Assembly (NCBI GenBank): GCA_003133325.1
Contig: PKXA01000069.1
Coordinates: forward strand, 89,887-135,194
From: Acidimicrobiaceae bacterium
Lineage (GTDB): Bacteria > Actinomycetota > Acidimicrobiia > Acidimicrobiales > RAAP-2
Length of the DNA stretch: 45,308 bases
Direction: 5' to 3'
Part shown: one piece after another, positions 17,062-24,838 of the stretch
Numbering within the stretch: position 1 is the stretch's first letter
Layout of the letters: the number at the start of each line of letters is the position of its first letter
Notes under the pieces: model-generated
Databases searched by the model: none
What the model saw: only the letters and a program-made list of their open reading frames with translations
Told to the model about the DNA's origin: nothing
Translations under genes and position numbers: made by a program

Positions 17062-18189
17062 ATGACTTCCACTCTCAGCGTCGAACGCGAAACCGACCAC
17101 ACCATCGTTCCCATCACCACCCTTCGGACAGTTCATCAGCATCCGTCCGGTCTGGATGCTGATGAACTCGAGGCATTCGGCAAGCTCATGGATGACCTCC
17201 GCAATGAAATCATCTCCAACCGGGGGAAAGCCGATGCCGATTACATCCACCGCGTCATCGCGGTGCAACGCCGCCTGGAGGTGGCCGGAAGGCTGGCGCT
17301 GTTCGCCGGTGTCTTCCCGCCGTTCTGGGTAGCCGGTGCCGCCATGCTCTCGACGGCCAAGATCCTCGAGAACATGGAGATCGGCCACAATGTCATGCAC
17401 GGTCAGTGGGACTGGATGCGCGATCCCGAGATCCACTCGTCCACCTGGGAGTGGGACAACGTCTGTCCCTCCGACCAGTGGAAGCACTCCCACAACGAAA
17501 TCCATCACACCTGGACCAATGTCATCGGTCGGGACCGCGACGTCGGGTATGGCATCCTCCGCATCGACGAGCGCCAGCCCTGGTCGAAGGTGGCTCTCGG
17601 TCAACCCGTCTACGCCGCGGTTCTCGCCACGTTGTTCCAATGGGGCGTGGCCCTGCACGACGTAGAGATAGAAGAAGTCATGAAGGGTCGAAAGACCAAA
17701 GCCGATGCCAAGGCCCAACTCGCCGCCATCGCCAAGAAGGGCGGACGCCAACTGTTGAAGGACTATGTGCTCTTCCCCGCCATGGCCGGGCCGTTCTTTC
17801 TGCCGGTGCTGGTTGGCAACCTGACGGCCAATGTGGTCAGAAACCTGTGGACGTTCAGCATCATCTTCTGTGGGCACTTCCCCGATGGCGTGGAACGGTT
17901 CACCGAGGAGGACGTGGTGGACGAGAGTCGGGGCGGTTGGTACGCACGCCAGGTCCTCGGCTCGGCCAACATCGAGGGCAGCAAGGTGTTCCATATCCTG
18001 TCGGGCAACCTCAGTCACCAGATCGAGCATCATCTGTTCCCGGACCTGCCGAGCAATCGCTACGGCGAGCTCGCCCCCAGGGTGCGCGCCATCTGTGAGC
18101 AGCATGGAATCCCCTACAACTCCCGTTCATTCTCCCGTCAGTTCGGCTCAGTGATTCGCCGCATTGCACGGCGTGCCCTTCCGGGCTGA
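17062..18189 (+). CDS. membrane acyl-CoA delta-9 type fatty acid desaturase (375 aa)
   Basis: A di-iron membrane desaturase that introduces a double bond into long-chain acyl groups. The three histidine boxes are present and well spaced: GHNVMH (108-113), HSHNEIHH (142-149) and HQIEHH (319-324). Hydrophobic stretches lie around 76-100, 180-198 and 236-270. Sequence around the boxes (QWKHSHNEIHHTWTNVIGRDRDVGYG) is close to mycobacterial DesA3. ATG 17062 follows AAAGGA. It is the second gene of the operon controlled by the divergent TetR regulator, which would hold membrane fluidity in step with acyl-CoA supply. Confidence 0.93.
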   Translation: MTSTLSVERETDHTIVPITTLRTVHQHPSGLDADELEAFGKLMDDLRNEIISNRGKADADYIHRVIAVQRRLEVAGRLALFAGVFPPFWVAGAAMLSTAKILENMEIGHNVMHGQWDWMRDPEIHSSTWEWDNVCPSDQWKHSHNEIHHTWTNVIGRDRDVGYGILRIDERQPWSKVALGQPVYAAVLATLFQWGVALHDVEIEEVMKGRKTKADAKAQLAAIAKKGGRQLLKDYVLFPAMAGPFFLPVLVGNLTANVVRNLWTFSIIFCGHFPDGVERFTEEDVVDESRGGWYARQVLGSANIEGSKVFHILSGNLSHQIEHHLFPDLPSNRYGELAPRVRAICEQHGIPYNSRSFSRQFGSVIRRIARRALPG

Positions 18190-18384
18190 GCATCCGGTCA
18201 CCGGGTCGCCGGTCGGCGCGCCCCACCCGGGCAGGTGCCGGCTCGTGCGGCCGGGTGTCCTGAGAATGGAAGCGTCGAGACCACCCTCGCCTACGATCTA
18301 CGATTGAGGACTGAGGAAATCGGGTCAGAGAAGCCCACCTGCTGCAAGAGAGAAACAGGCAGGTTCGCTTGTGGCGCGTTCCCC

Positions 18385-18458
18385 GGGGATGTAGCTCAGT
18401 TGGCTAGAGCACCTGCTTTGCATGCAGGGGGTCGTGGGTTCGAGTCCCATCATCTCCA
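18385..18458 (+). tRNA. tRNA-Ala (anticodon TGC)
   Basis: The acceptor stem GGGGATG pairs with CATCTCC (one G-U). The anticodon stem is CCTGC/GCAGG around TTTGCAT (anticodon TGC, alanine). The T arm GTGGGTTCGAGTCCCAT is normal. No CCA is encoded. The 3' end is followed 115 bases later by an integrase fragment, so it is a likely attachment site. Confidence 0.95.
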
Positions 18459-18573
18459 CTCTGTTTTGCCTGGTAGCTGGCGTTACGCCTATCGGCCCCG
18501 GTCTCAACTCACCTCTGTCCCCACACTTGTCCCTACGAATCTGGGACCGGCAAAGAGAGGTGTAGGGGCAGCG

Positions 18574-18786
18574 ATGGCCGGATCCATTCGTCAGCGGAAA
18601 GATCGGGGCGCCAACACCTGGGAGCTGAGCGTGTTCATCGGTCGTGACAACCACGGTTGTCCGAAGCAGCGCAGCGTCGTGTTCCGCGGCAGCAAGAGGG
18701 CAGCAGAACGAGAGCTCGCCCGGCACGCCGATCTCGACAGCGACCGCGCCATAGACCTCCCGGCGCTCCTCGACGTCGAGGAGTAG
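18574..18786 (+). pseudogene. tyrosine integrase, N-terminal fragment (70 aa)
   Basis: The 70 residues (MAGSIRQRKDRGANTWELSVFIG ... GSKRAAERELARHADL) match the AP2-like arm-binding N terminus of phage and ICE tyrosine recombinases, which start with G-S-I-x-x-R and carry W-E-L-x-V. The core-binding and catalytic domains (R-H-x-x-R-Y) are missing; the frame ends in a stop at 18784-18786. It lies directly downstream of tRNA-Ala, the usual position for an integrase of a tRNA-targeting element. I read it as the remnant of the element that brought in the accessory genes that follow. Confidence 0.7.
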
Positions 18787-18793
18787 GAAGTCT

Positions 18794-19432
18794 TCAGACA
18801 AGCGCCGACTCTGTGGTGAGATTGGGCTTGCCGTCGTGTTCGTAGTGGAAGAACGCGTCGCTCAGCCACGCCGGCATCACTGCGGTCTCCTCCCGCAACG
18901 CGGTGAATTCGGCATGAGGCAGGACGGACCGCACCTGGGCGATGACCTCGGGGGTCACCTGGCCCCGGCCGAGGTAGCGCAACGCCGAGAGAGCAGTACC
19001 GGAGGGTCGCCCAGCGAGCGTCAGCTCTCTCGGAGATGCGTGTTGAAGTCGCATTGCAAGGTTGCCCATCCGTACGGTCTTGGAACGCCCGGAGGTGAGG
19101 AAGACGGGGGAGAGCGGAGTCTGGTTGCTCAAACCGAGCTGTCGAGCTGCCTCTGCACCGTGGACGCCGATCATCTCCCCGCGGCCCTCCGTGAGAGCCT
19201 CGACGACGGCACGAGGCACCGGGGGTACGGGGCCGACCAGGCGGCTGGTCTTGGGGCGGTAGTACACGCCACGGGTCGCTCGCTTGATGAGCCCTGAACG
19301 GACCAGGCGGCTGAGAGCCTGATCAACCGAGGCACGCGTCCCATGGCGAAGTAGGCGCGACGTCGGGATCGGTGTCCCGGGCGCTGCTTGCTCGAACTCC
19401 TCTCGGATTGCAGCCATGGTCGACGTGTTCAT
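18794..19432 (-). CDS. DUF6088/AbiEi-type antitoxin-like transcriptional regulator
   Basis: Resembles the AbiEi/DUF6088 antitoxin group: an N-terminal winged helix (PTSRLLRHGTRASVDQALSRLVRSGLIKRATRGVYYRPKTSRLVG) and a C-terminal domain with GAEAARQLGLSNQTPLSPVFLTSGRSKTVRMG. In AbiE systems this protein represses its own promoter and neutralises the nucleotidyltransferase toxin AbiEii. No AbiEii gene is adjacent, so it looks orphaned or uses a partner elsewhere. Candidate starts are ATG at 19450, 19432 and 19417; 19432 is chosen as it lies just after the operator-like palindrome. No ribosome site is visible. Confidence 0.7.
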   Translation of the reverse strand: MNTSTMAAIREEFEQAAPGTPIPTSRLLRHGTRASVDQALSRLVRSGLIKRATRGVYYRPKTSRLVGPVPPVPRAVVEALTEGRGEMIGVHGAEAARQLGLSNQTPLSPVFLTSGRSKTVRMGNLAMRLQHASPRELTLAGRPSGTALSALRYLGRGQVTPEVIAQVRSVLPHAEFTALREETAVMPAWLSDAFFHYEHDGKPNLTTESALV

Positions 19433-19459
19433 GTCAGATCTATTAGTCATAAATCTGAC
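19433..19459. promoter_or_regulatory. 27-bp interrupted palindrome at the AbiEi-like gene start
   Basis: Arms GTCAGAT and ATCTGAC with additional symmetric TAT/ATA inside a 27-base window ending next to the ATG at 19432. It is a probable autoregulatory operator, in line with AbiEi binding to inverted repeats in its own promoter. Confidence 0.6.
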
Positions 19460-19708
19460 ACCCGCAATCATCTGGGTAGGAGCGTCGCGGTTCAGGCGGC
19501 CGCACACCCCGTTGTCCGGAACTGGCCTCCGGGATCCCAGGCCGGTTCAGCGTCACCCTGCACCGGTACCCGTTTGGTGGCACGTCGGAAATCACCGGGG
19601 TGCCCGTTCGCCATGGCAAGCACCCGCGGCTCAGTGTGCCGGAATGTGTCCCACCGAGCCGACGAAGTGGGACTCTGCCTGGTAGCCGCCAATGGTCGCT
19701 GCGGGTGG

Positions 19709-19726
19709 CATATGGTCTACCATATG
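19709..19726. promoter_or_regulatory. inverted repeat before the first MazE-type gene
   Basis: CATATGGT, two bases, ACCATATG: a perfect 8-bp inverted repeat ending 4 bases before the ATG at 19731. It is probably the operator bound by the antitoxin or the antitoxin-toxin complex. No ribosome site is present between it and the start. Confidence 0.7.
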
Positions 19727-19730
19727 GTTT

Positions 19731-19976
19731 ATGAGTCGACGCGAAGTTCTCGTGCAGCTGGATGATGACTTGGTGACCCGACTCGATCTCTTGGCGTCCG
19801 AACGCGGGACGAATCGCTCCGCGCTCCTCCGCAGAGGAGCCATTGCGGTTTTGGACGCAGCAGACATGCGTCGTGCGGACGTCGAACTTCAGGCGGCGTA
19901 TCGTCGAATCCCGCAGGATCCGGACGTTGTCCAAGCGGCCACGCGGCTGGCCGCTGCGACCATGCCGGAGTGGTAG
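19731..19976 (+). CDS. ribbon-helix-helix antitoxin (MazE-like, 81 aa)
   Basis: The N-terminal 45 residues form a CopG/Arc-type ribbon-helix-helix (MSRREVLVQLDDDLVTRLDLLASERGTNRSALLRRGA), which should bind the palindrome just upstream. The C-terminal tail (YRRIPQDPDVVQAATRLAAATMPEW) ends with an acidic-aromatic stretch of the kind that plugs a MazF active site. The toxin gene starts 7 bases before this stop, the usual overlap for such pairs. ATG 19731 is chosen over an upstream ATG at 19692 because the palindrome would otherwise lie within the coding region. Confidence 0.85.
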   Translation: MSRREVLVQLDDDLVTRLDLLASERGTNRSALLRRGAIAVLDAADMRRADVELQAAYRRIPQDPDVVQAATRLAAATMPEW

Positions 19977-20293
19977 CCCGAGGAGACATCGTCTGGGTAG
20001 ACCTTGGCGCTCCTGCGGGTCGACACCCTGTCTGCGTCCTGACCCGTGATGCGGCGATCGCAGTGCTGTCCGCCGTCACATGTGCGCCCATCACCCGCAC
20101 TATGCGTGGGATTCGCTCCGAGATCGCCGTGGGAACTGACGAGGGGTTGCCGGATGCCAGCGTGATCACGTGCGACAACATCGTGACGTTGCCGAAGACG
20201 ATGCTGGCGGAGCCTGCAGTCGGCCACTTGAGCGTGGAAAAGCGTGCCGCCCTTGATCACGCGCTCCGCTACGCCCTCGACATCCGGTACTGA
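19970..20293 (+). CDS. MazF/PemK-family endoribonuclease toxin (107 aa)
   Basis: A PemK/MazF fold is evident: GDIVWVDLGAPAGRHPVCVLTRD, then VTCAPITRTMRGIRSEIAVG, then the strand CDNIVTLPKTMLAEPAVGHLS. Arg and Thr/Ser of the RNA-cleaving site are in the TRTMRGIRSE region. The GTG start overlaps the antitoxin stop. The frame is intact and the size is normal, so the toxin is probably functional. Target sequence cannot be predicted. Confidence 0.88.
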   Translation: MVARGDIVWVDLGAPAGRHPVCVLTRDAAIAVLSAVTCAPITRTMRGIRSEIAVGTDEGLPDASVITCDNIVTLPKTMLAEPAVGHLSVEKRAALDHALRYALDIRY

Positions 20294-20363
20294 TCAGTCG
20301 CCGACCGCGACCTCGAACCGTTCGGGGGCAGGGAGCAGCAGTCAGGCCGCGTGGCTTCGGGGC

Positions 20364-20708
20364 TCAGCCGGGAAGGTCGAGGATCATCGAGATGGCTTCG
20401 CGGATCTGAGCCAGGGTGGCAACTCCGACGTTGCCGCCAGTCGAGGCGATTCGCCCGGGTGAGACGGCGCGCAGGTGCTGACATTGGGCTGCTGAGGTGA
20501 GCGTGAGCCCATTGCGACCATCGGGTTCGATGGCTACCTCAGAGTCGAAGTTCCGTACGGTCGAGGTGAGGGGGACGACGTGGATGACTGATGGTTCGGC
20601 GTTCAAGATGCGCTGGGCCGTCACTACCACCGCAGGATGGCGGAAGCCGGCTTCTCGGCCTTCGGGGAGTCCGAGATCCAGATCGACGACGTCACCCGAC
20701 GTCGGCAT
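20364..20708 (-). CDS. second MazF-family toxin (114 aa)
   Basis: Another MazF/PemK protein, only distantly similar to the one at 19970. It starts MPTSGDVVDLDLGLPEGREAGFRHPAVVVTAQ and has the RNA-binding stretch VVPLTSTVRNFDSEVAIEP and the helix VATLAQIREAISMI. HPAVVVTAQ and PLTSTVR are the expected positions for MazF catalytic residues. The ATG overlaps the last 17 bases of the antitoxin gene on the same strand. The two MazF genes face each other 70 bases apart. Confidence 0.85.
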   Translation of the reverse strand: MPTSGDVVDLDLGLPEGREAGFRHPAVVVTAQRILNAEPSVIHVVPLTSTVRNFDSEVAIEPDGRNGLTLTSAAQCQHLRAVSPGRIASTGGNVGVATLAQIREAISMILDLPG

Positions 20709-20886
20709 CGAGCCAGGCTGTCTCGTCGTCTCGTAACGGTCGGGCGAGCTGGCTGCCGATACGGTCCTGTCGAAGCGCTCGAACCGCGAGCGTCACCGTA
20801 CGTCCCACGGTCGTCCCGAGGTCCTTGGCCAGCCGCTTGAGCTCCTCGTGGGTCTCTGGATCGATCCGCACACTCGTCGATTGCAT
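20692..20886 (-). CDS. ribbon-helix-helix antitoxin of the second MazEF pair (64 aa)
   Basis: Starts MQSTSVRIDPETHEELKRLAKDLGTTVGRTVTLAVRALRQDRIG, a clean ribbon-helix-helix, followed by a short acidic tail (DDETAWLDADVG) likely to bind the toxin. ATG at 20886 lies in the palindrome TTGCATGCAA. Upstream on this strand TATGCT stands 7 bases from the ATG and no ribosome site is seen, which suggests a leaderless message repressed by its own product. Confidence 0.82.
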   Translation of the reverse strand: MQSTSVRIDPETHEELKRLAKDLGTTVGRTVTLAVRALRQDRIGSQLARPLRDDETAWLDADVG

Positions 20887-20890
20887 GCAA
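20881..20890. promoter_or_regulatory. palindrome over the second antitoxin start codon
   Basis: TTGCATGCAA is a perfect 10-bp palindrome that contains the ATG of the antitoxin (minus strand, 20886-20884). Likely autoregulatory site; short, so some chance of coincidence. Confidence 0.5.
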
Positions 20891-21038
20891 ATCAGCATAC
20901 ACAGGGCATCGGCACGACCCGCTTCTCCCTCGCCAGCCTCCCGGCGGTTGGCGTCTCCACCAGTCAGCCCCGGCGACACCAGCCCGAATGTTCGGGGGCG
21001 CTCGGGCGCAGTCGATCGCTGGCGCATCGCATCTCGAT

Positions 21039-21054
21039 GTCATGATGTCATGAC
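21039..21054. promoter_or_regulatory. inverted repeat over the RHH antitoxin start
   Basis: GTCATGA, TG, TCATGAC: a 16-base inverted repeat including the ATG at 21050. The same bases can also be read as two tandem ATGTCATG units. No ribosome site lies before the ATG. Confidence 0.65.
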
Positions 21055-21259
21055 AAAGCAGACAACCGTTCGGCTTCCCGAGGACCTGGCCGAAGAGGCT
21101 GAAGCGGTGGCACGCGTCAAGGGCACAAGCGTGAACGCTCTCATCATCGAGTCGCTCTCCTCTGAGATCGCCCGTGTCCGAGCCGACGCGGAGTTCACCG
21201 CCCGGGCCAGCAAGCTCCTCGAACGCGACAAGGAATTGCTGGACCGGCTCGCTCGTTGA
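21050..21259 (+). CDS. ribbon-helix-helix antitoxin paired with a Doc-type toxin (69 aa)
   Basis: The start MTKQTTVRLPEDLAEEAEAVARVKGTSVNALIIESLSSEIARVR is an Arc/CopG-type ribbon-helix-helix. The remaining C-terminal helix (FTARASKLLERDKELLDRLAR) is of the type that covers a Doc/Fic active site. The next gene starts with TTG overlapping this stop codon, so the two form a toxin-antitoxin operon. The ATG lies inside the palindrome at 21039-21054. Confidence 0.8.
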   Translation: MTKQTTVRLPEDLAEEAEAVARVKGTSVNALIIESLSSEIARVRADAEFTARASKLLERDKELLDRLAR

Positions 21260-21728
21260 ACCGGTTCATCTCCCTGTCAGAGTTCCTGTGGCTGGCCGAG
21301 CAGGTGACGGGGATCGACGCCGACGTCCTGGCCAGATCGAGCCGGCTCAACCTGGCAGATTCAGCATTACACGCTCCCCGGGCGAGCTTCGGCGGTCAAG
21401 ACGTCTTCTCCGACCTGATCGATAAGGCGGCAGTGCTCGCCTGCCACCTGGCGTGGAACCATCCCCTTGTCTACGGCAACAAGCGGTCCAGTTGGGCGAG
21501 CCTCGTCATGTTCCTTGACCTCAATGATGTCGTCTGGGATCCCGACCCCCTGACGTCGGTGAAGCGGAAACGGCAATGGTCTCCGTCGTGGCGCACGATG
21601 TGGACGAAGCGTGGTTCGCCACGTGGATCCGCGAAGGCTCACGATCCGCCAACGGCAACGACCACCGGACGAGTCCAAGGGACGACGTGTCGACAGACTT
21701 TCGCTATCGGGAGACGAAACCCGAGTAG
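21256..21728 (+). pseudogene. Doc/Fic-family toxin with a frameshift in a C5 run
   Basis: The first frame (TTG start at 21256) gives MNRFISLSEFLWLAEQVTG and the Doc core HPLVYGNKRSSWASLVMFLDLNDVVWDPDP. This is close to the Doc/Fic motif HPF-x-D-G-N-K-R, but Leu replaces Phe and Tyr replaces the acidic residue. After that the frame turns into Arg/Ser/Pro-rich nonsense. A different frame downstream reads DVGEAETAMVSVVAHDVDEAWFATWIREGS, the usual Doc C-terminal helix, and stops at 21728. One extra C in the run at 21546-21550 would join them. Either the toxin is inactivated or this is a base-calling error in a homopolymer. Confidence 0.75.
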
Positions 21729-21855
21729 AACGAGCGCACGGCGACGATGGCATCAGCCCGTAGTTGGGCGTCGTCGGATCCCAGGTGGTCGACGACCACC
21801 ACGATGTCGCTGTCCTCGTCCCCGTCCCCGTCGCGCCCTCACCTGTGGAGTCCCG
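21704..21855 (-). pseudogene. possible nucleotidyltransferase fragment
   Basis: A minus-strand frame closed on both sides by stops reads GRDGDGDEDSDIVVVVDHL followed by about 25 residues and TAG. G-D-x-x-S-D-I resembles the metal site of MNT-type nucleotidyltransferases (GDADEDSDIDLLV), with the second Asp replaced by Val. It is far too short for a domain, has no start, and overlaps the end of the broken Doc gene. If real, it is debris of another toxin-antitoxin module. Confidence 0.25.
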
Positions 21856-21955
21856 GTTGATGCTTGCCACCTATGCCGATAATCGGCTTGTACCTCGTCC
21901 ACCGTGCGTGTTCCGTTGCGAGCTACAGTGCGTCTGAATCAGGGGGGTCCCGTCG

Positions 21956-23251
21956 ATGACACCAGCGAAGGCTCAGGTTTTCGGCCAGTCCGCAGGGCGG
22001 GCCGCGGCAGGTGCGGTGTCCTACATCGAAGCGACCCACCGTTTCGTCGCGGCCGGCCTCTTTGGTGCGACCAGAGCGATGCCCGGGAGTGCCCCGGTCC
22101 GTGCCGCTCACGACGCCATTTCCGGGCCCGTGTACGGCGGCGTCCGGTCTGGGTTCCTGGCCACTGGCTGGCTGGCTGGCGGAATGGCGTCGAAGGTCGC
22201 CGCTCTGCCCGCCACAACGAAGAAACGAACGAACCTGGCGGTCGCCGCTCTCAATGCCGCCGTCGGCGACCGGCTGTGCGACGCCAACAGCGCCCTGGCT
22301 ATCCGCATGGCTCTGCGTTCGAACGGCCGCGACGTCCGGATCCGACGTGACACATTGGAAGCCGCCTACTCCGGCGCCACGTCAAAGCTGGCAGTGTTCC
22401 TCCACGGATTGGGTGAAACCGAGAACTCCTGGAAGCTTCATGCCGACGAGTACTACCAGGACTCGACCGTCACCTACGGCTCACGACTCGCCGTCGGCCC
22501 CGGTTACACGCCGCTGTACCTGCGCTACAACACCGGCCTTCACGTCTCCGACAACGGGAAGCGACTGGCCGAGCTGTTGACCGCGGTTGTCGCAGCCTGG
22601 CCCACACCAATCGAAGAGATCGTCATCGTCGCCCACTCGATGGGCGGCCTTGTCGCCCGCAGCGCCTGTCACTACGGCGAGCAAACCCACGAACCATGGA
22701 TTCCAGCCGTGCGCCACGTCTTCTATCTCGGCGCGCCTCACCTGGGAGCACCCCTCGAGCGCCTCACCAGCTACTGGACTTGGGCGCTGTCGAAAACCGA
22801 ACCGACCCGGCCAATGGCGGCGCTGATCAACAGGCGCAGCGCCGGCATCAAAGACCTGCGCTTCGGCTATATCGTCGACGATGACTGGAGTGATTGCGAT
22901 CCCGACACCAACCTGAAGAGCCACCGCCACAACCTGCCGCTGCTGTCCACCGCCAACCACTACTCGATCAGCGCGACCATCACGACAGGACAGCACCACC
23001 CGCTGGGCTGGATCTTCGGCGACCTTCTCGTGCCCCCTGCCAGCGCCAACGGACGCCACCCACGGAACCGTCACATCCCGTTCGAAGTTGATCACCGCTA
23101 CCACCTCGGACACTCAAACCACTTCGACCTGCTCAACCATCCAGCCGTCTACGACGCCATGGAAGCCTGGCTGCAGACACAACCCCCTGGCGCGCAACTC
23201 GGAGGCCGCCCTTCCCTCACAACGGCAGGCAACCTCCCCGCTGCGTCGTAG
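21956..23251 (+). CDS. alpha/beta hydrolase, PGAP1/lipase-like (431 aa)
   Basis: The first 110 residues are Ala/Gly-rich with amphipathic or weakly hydrophobic helices (AGAVSYIEATHRFVAAGLFGATRA) and may associate with membrane or PHB-like granules. The hydrolase domain follows: LAVFLHGLGETENSWK (oxyanion loop), VIVAHSMGGLVARSA (Ser nucleophile), FYLGAPHLGAPLERL, and a late His in HSNHFDLLNHPAVYDAM. The GAPHLGAP motif is typical of PGAP1-like and lipase/esterase proteins. It stands alone between the toxin-antitoxin cluster and an MBL-fold gene. Substrate unknown. Confidence 0.82.
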   Translation: MTPAKAQVFGQSAGRAAAGAVSYIEATHRFVAAGLFGATRAMPGSAPVRAAHDAISGPVYGGVRSGFLATGWLAGGMASKVAALPATTKKRTNLAVAALNAAVGDRLCDANSALAIRMALRSNGRDVRIRRDTLEAAYSGATSKLAVFLHGLGETENSWKLHADEYYQDSTVTYGSRLAVGPGYTPLYLRYNTGLHVSDNGKRLAELLTAVVAAWPTPIEEIVIVAHSMGGLVARSACHYGEQTHEPWIPAVRHVFYLGAPHLGAPLERLTSYWTWALSKTEPTRPMAALINRRSAGIKDLRFGYIVDDDWSDCDPDTNLKSHRHNLPLLSTANHYSISATITTGQHHPLGWIFGDLLVPPASANGRHPRNRHIPFEVDHRYHLGHSNHFDLLNHPAVYDAMEAWLQTQPPGAQLGGRPSLTTAGNLPAAS

Positions 23252-23659
23252 GTCAGGACGGCAACGGGCGCACCAAAGGTCACCACCTCCAACCCAGAAT
23301 CACTGTGCCCCATGGCACACTCCTGGCGGGATGCCCAATGATCCGTGGCGCCCGATATTGACTGTCGGGCGGGACGATGCGCCGCATTGCTCACACCGTG
23401 GGCGTAATCCCACTTGAAGAATCGGAAGGCATGGCCCGGGGGACGTGGAGCCCCTTCGCCCTCTCCTCCGCGAGGCGTTCGGCTTGCTCGAGGGGCCGGT
23501 AAACACTCATTGCAGAAGCCCTTGGAGGGCTCGTCGTTCTCCGCGTGGGTGCCCCTGGACAATGACGCGGAGGCCATCGAGAGCCAAAACACTGGTGGGT
23601 GGCGCGGGGACACCTAGTCTGAGGCGGTGGCTGTGATCCCGCCCGATCCGAGGTGCACC
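23252..23659. other. no convincing gene
   Basis: About 400 bases between the lipase-like gene and the MBL-fold gene. Open frames exist on both strands but their composition is Arg/Ser/Pro-rich and none resembles a family I know. No RNA gene or strong hairpin was noticed. Confidence 0.5.
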
Positions 23660-24481
23660 ATGCAAGTAATCATTCTGGGCAGCGGAAGCCCGATTCCTGA
23701 CCCAGAGCGAGCTGGACCTTCGACGCTGGTTCGCACCTCTATCGGAGACTTGCTTTTCGATTGCGGGCGGGGGGTGCTCATGCGCGCCGCTGCTGCTGGG
23801 TCGGGTGCCGGAGCCTTCCAGGCGTTACTCCTGACCCACCTTCACAGCGACCACATCACCGACCTCAACGACGTGTTCACGATGCGGTGGGTCATGTCGT
23901 TCTCGCCCAATCCATTGCCCGTGTTCGGCCCGAGCGGAACAGCCAGGCTGCTGCACGCCACCGAGGCAATGCTAGAGCCGGACATCGGCTACCGACTTAC
24001 TCACCACGACGACCTCAAATGGAGACCCTCCGCTGTCGTAACTGAAGTTGGATCAGGAGTGATGCTCGACCAGGGTACGGTACGAGTCACGGCCGCTCCC
24101 ACGGATCATGCGCCCGTTCGTCCAACTGTGGGCTATCGCGTTGATGACGAAGGGAGGTCCGTGGTCATTGCCGGTGACACGGTGCCATGCGCGGGCCTCG
24201 ACCGGTTATGCGCTGATGCTGATGTACTCGTACACACTGTCGTCCGGCGTGATCTCATCGAACAGTTCGGCCTGCCCCGGCTCACCGACGTGCTCGACTA
24301 CCACTCGTCGGTACCGGACGCAGCTAGGACAGCTGAGCGAAATGGGGTCCGAAAGCTGATACTCACCCATCTGGTACCCGCACCAACACCTGGCACTGAA
24401 CAGGAGTGGCTGGACCAAGCCGCAGCCAACTTCAACGGAGAAGTCGTGTTGGCTTCCGATCTGCTGGCGGTTGAGGTGTGA
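23660..24481 (+). CDS. metallo-beta-lactamase fold hydrolase, RNase Z-like (273 aa)
   Basis: The N terminus MQVIILGSGSPIPDPERAGPSTLV is the RNase Z/arylsulfatase-type beginning. The metal site is clear: LLTHLHSDHITDLND (HxHxDH), VTAAPTDHAP, SVVIAGDTVPCAGLDRLCADADVLVHTV (Asp ligand) and LILTHLVPAP (last His). The substrate-recognition arm of true tRNase Z is not evident, so it is more likely one of the many generic MBL hydrolases. ATG 23660 fits the family start; an upstream GTG at 23627 would add 11 residues. Confidence 0.85.
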   Translation: MQVIILGSGSPIPDPERAGPSTLVRTSIGDLLFDCGRGVLMRAAAAGSGAGAFQALLLTHLHSDHITDLNDVFTMRWVMSFSPNPLPVFGPSGTARLLHATEAMLEPDIGYRLTHHDDLKWRPSAVVTEVGSGVMLDQGTVRVTAAPTDHAPVRPTVGYRVDDEGRSVVIAGDTVPCAGLDRLCADADVLVHTVVRRDLIEQFGLPRLTDVLDYHSSVPDAARTAERNGVRKLILTHLVPAPTPGTEQEWLDQAAANFNGEVVLASDLLAVEV

Positions 24482-24838
24482 CCTCAGGAAAAGGCCAGGC
24501 CACAGACCGTCCGTGAAGTGACGCACTATCCCGCCCTTCCAGCGGTCAAGGGCAGTTAGTAGCCGCTTGGCCGACCGCTTCACGATTGACCCGAGAGTCC
24601 GGGCCGCTCGACGCCGGATCACCCCTGCCAAGTCCTTCAAGAAGAGGGCGGGTCAAGGCAGAAAGGAGTCGACCACGAAGGTCCCTCCGGCCACCGACCC
24701 GCCGGTGGAGAACGCTAGCGAAAGAGTCGCCAAAGGCCCTTGACTTCCGTTAGGAACTCACTCCCTGCCCATGCGGCCGATCGGTACCCGCGATGCGCTG
24801 ATTCACCGATGTTCGTGAAGTCGTCCAGATGCGGTTCG
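24482..24838. other. no convincing gene
   Basis: About 360 bases between the MBL gene and the end of the convergent lipoprotein gene. It contains a loose inverted repeat (GGGCGGGTC around 24644 and GACCCGCC around 24697) with a long loop; no poly-T tract follows. Minus-strand frames here are Arg-rich and not family-like. Confidence 0.45.

Noticed and set aside
18441-18458. A second copy of the tRNA-Ala 3' end as attR within the window
   Set aside because: Searched by eye through to 36000 and found no convincing direct repeat; the right border stays undefined.
24644-24705. GGGCGGGTC / GACCCGCC inverted repeat as a terminator
   Set aside because: Loop of more than 40 bases and no T-run; probably chance in GC-rich DNA.
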